Shown one piece after another: positions 62,933 to 64,000 of a stretch of DNA of 64,000 bases. The position numbers were made by a program, and so were the translations under genes. Within the stretch, counting starts at the first letter, position 1; every line of letters begins with the position of its first letter. Where the stretch lies: assembly GCA_963734955.1 (NCBI GenBank), contig CAVTJO010000007.1, positions 248,001 through 312,000 of the forward strand, written 5' to 3'. Below the pieces are notes generated by a model. It saw only the letters and a program-made list of their open reading frames with translations. It made no database searches and was not told where the DNA came from. This DNA is from UBA11986 sp963734955 (lineage in GTDB: Bacteria; Bacteroidota; Ignavibacteria; UBA10030; UBA6906).

Positions 62933-64000
62933 TACTTGTAACTCCTCTGGGAAGGTTTTACGTACTCGAACTCGAGCGGTTCCTTGTGAAGTTTTGGACT
63001 CTTGCCGACACCGGCGAACTCCCATGCTGCGACATACGCAAACTTGTCATCGTTGCGCTTGGCTTCGCCCTCGTCGGTCTGGTATTCCTCGCGGAAATGA
63101 CCACCGCATGATTCTTCGCGGTGCAACGCGTCGCGTGCTATCAGTTCCCCCAGTTCCAGAAAGTCTGCTACACGCGACGCCCGCTCAAGCTCATTGTTCA
63201 AGCTGTCTTCAGTTCCCACCACTTTCACATCCTTCCAGAATTCGTCGCGCAACTGCCCGACCGCATCGATTGCCTTTTTCAATCCCGCCTTGTTCCTCCC
63301 CATCCCCACGTTGTCCCACAGGATCTTGCCGAGTGCGCGATGGAATTCGTCCACGGTTCTCTTGCCATTGATGGACATGAGCGTCTTGATTTGCAGCCGG
63401 ATGGCATTCTCTGATTCGGTAAACTCGCTCGCATTGGCGTCCACTTGCTCAAAGTTCGTGCCTGCGAGGTAGTCACCGATGGTATAGGGCAGAACAAAGT
63501 AGCCGTCGGCAAGACCTTGCATGAGCGCGCTTGCACCAAGACGGTTTGCCCCGTGGTCCGAGAAATTCGCCTCACCGATAACATACAAGCCGGGAACAGT
63601 GCTCATCAGATTGTAATCCACCCACAATCCACCCATGGTATAATGGATTGCAGGATAGATGCGCATAGGTGTCTTGTAGGGATCTTCCGCCGAGATCTCA
63701 TGGTACATGTCGAAGAGGTTGCCATACTTCTCCTCGATTTTGCCCTTGCCGAGGCGCTTGATTGCATCGGCGAAATCGAGATAGACAGCGAGCTTCGTCG
63801 GTCCCACACCATACCCGTTGTCGCACATCTCCTTTGCCCTCCGGCTTGCAACATCGCGCGGCACAAGATTGCCGAACGAAGGATAGAGCCGCTCGAGGTA
63901 GTAGTCGCGCTCATTCTCCGGGACGTCCTCCGGACGCCGGGTATCGCCCTTCTTCTTTGGCACCCATATGCGACCATCATTGCGAAGGCTTTCGCTCATG
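62932..64000 (-). CDS. sdhA: Succinate dehydrogenase/fumarate reductase flavoprotein subunit, 5' end outside window
   Basis: At least 356 C-terminal residues; the full protein has about 630-640, so the FAD-binding N-terminus and covalent-flavin His lie beyond 64000. Seen: HYTMGGLWVDYNLMSTVPGL and GLYVIGEANFSDHGANRLGA with the FAD-contacting loop, GRNKAGLKKAIDAVGQLRDE, and the capping-domain segment ALHREESCGGHFREEYQT. The Met near 63999 is internal (MSESLRNDGRIWVPKKKGD is mid-protein), not the start. Forms the soluble part of respiratory complex II with sdhB. Confidence 0.95.
   Translation of the reverse strand, partial: MSESLRNDGRIWVPKKKGDTRRPEDVPENERDYYLERLYPSFGNLVPRDVASRRAKEMCDNGYGVGPTKLAVYLDFADAIKRLGKGKIEEKYGNLFDMYHEISAEDPYKTPMRIYPAIHYTMGGLWVDYNLMSTVPGLYVIGEANFSDHGANRLGASALMQGLADGYFVLPYTIGDYLAGTNFEQVDANASEFTESENAIRLQIKTLMSINGKRTVDEFHRALGKILWDNVGMGRNKAGLKKAIDAVGQLRDEFWKDVKVVGTEDSLNNELERASRVADFLELGELIARDALHREESCGGHFREEYQTDEGEAKRNDDKFAYVAAWEFAGVGKSPKLHKEPLEFEYVKPSQRSYK

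Noticed and set aside
63900..63999. Met near 63999 as the start of sdhA
   Set aside because: The following sequence is from the middle of SdhA; the family is about 280 residues longer at the N-terminus.

Overview
The window looks like a chromosome fragment from a Gram-negative member of the Bacteroidota/Chlorobiota/Ignavibacteriota group. The strongest sign is seven readable type IX secretion (T9SS) C-terminal sorting domains with the QNYPNPFNPST core, a style typical of Ignavibacteria-like lineages. Other signs are a Bacteroidetes-style SdhA-SdhB pair, LpxH, and many Shine-Dalgarno-led lipoproteins and secreted proteins. I see no phage, insertion sequence, CRISPR array or rRNA. One tRNA-Leu(CAG) is present.

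Layout. 1-1916 (minus): a class III aminotransferase (runs off the left edge) and a beta-ureidopropionase-like amidohydrolase, probably the end of reductive pyrimidine catabolism. 2278-3432: a surface lipoprotein. 3622-8235: a TetR-EmrA-EmrB-TolC type multidrug efflux operon whose TolC gene carries a frameshift. 8353-9374 (minus): a secreted coiled-coil protein and the tRNA. 9963-16476: a GT-C-like membrane glycosyltransferase and two large beta-propeller T9SS cargo proteins. 16704-25444: a divalent-metal RND efflux island (CzcC-CzcB-CzcA type) interleaved with outer-membrane barrel proteins, a DUF2279 protein, a DUF190 PII-like protein and a small zinc-ribbon protein. 25580-38179: a secretome region with a GH18 chitinase-like enzyme, an S41 protease, another BNR/YCF48 propeller, a cupredoxin lipoprotein, a carboxypeptidase-regulatory-domain protein and several small secreted or membrane proteins. 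38825-41062: an OmpA lipoprotein, a frameshifted old yellow enzyme and a 52-residue membrane protein. 41583-44771: two decayed T9SS cargo genes. 44772-46691: a repeat-rich, nearly gene-free stretch. 46692-64000 (all minus): a housekeeping block: sdhA-sdhB, a giant TPR protein, an unknown protein-obg-FecCD permease chain, a DUF4383-like membrane protein, an ABC ATPase, nusB, an MFS transporter, a DsbD-N-like protein, lpxH and a class A penicillin-binding protein.

Two themes run through the window. First, T9SS sorting-domain tails behave like mobile 3' cassettes. Three intact genes share a nearly identical tail, two also share the DNA behind the stop codon, and three orphan tails lie in intergenic DNA without a cargo gene. 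Second, an unusual number of reading frames are broken once, with well-conserved coding sequence on both sides: the TolC gene, a YCF48 gene, the old yellow enzyme, two T9SS cargo genes, the MFS transporter and the DUF4383-like gene. Some breaks lie in short repeats or homopolymers, so sequencing or assembly error must be separated from real decay or phase variation.

Functionally, the window combines export and envelope defence (two tripartite pumps, LPS and peptidoglycan enzymes) with a large secreted-protein repertoire, as expected for a polymer-degrading or surface-living heterotroph.
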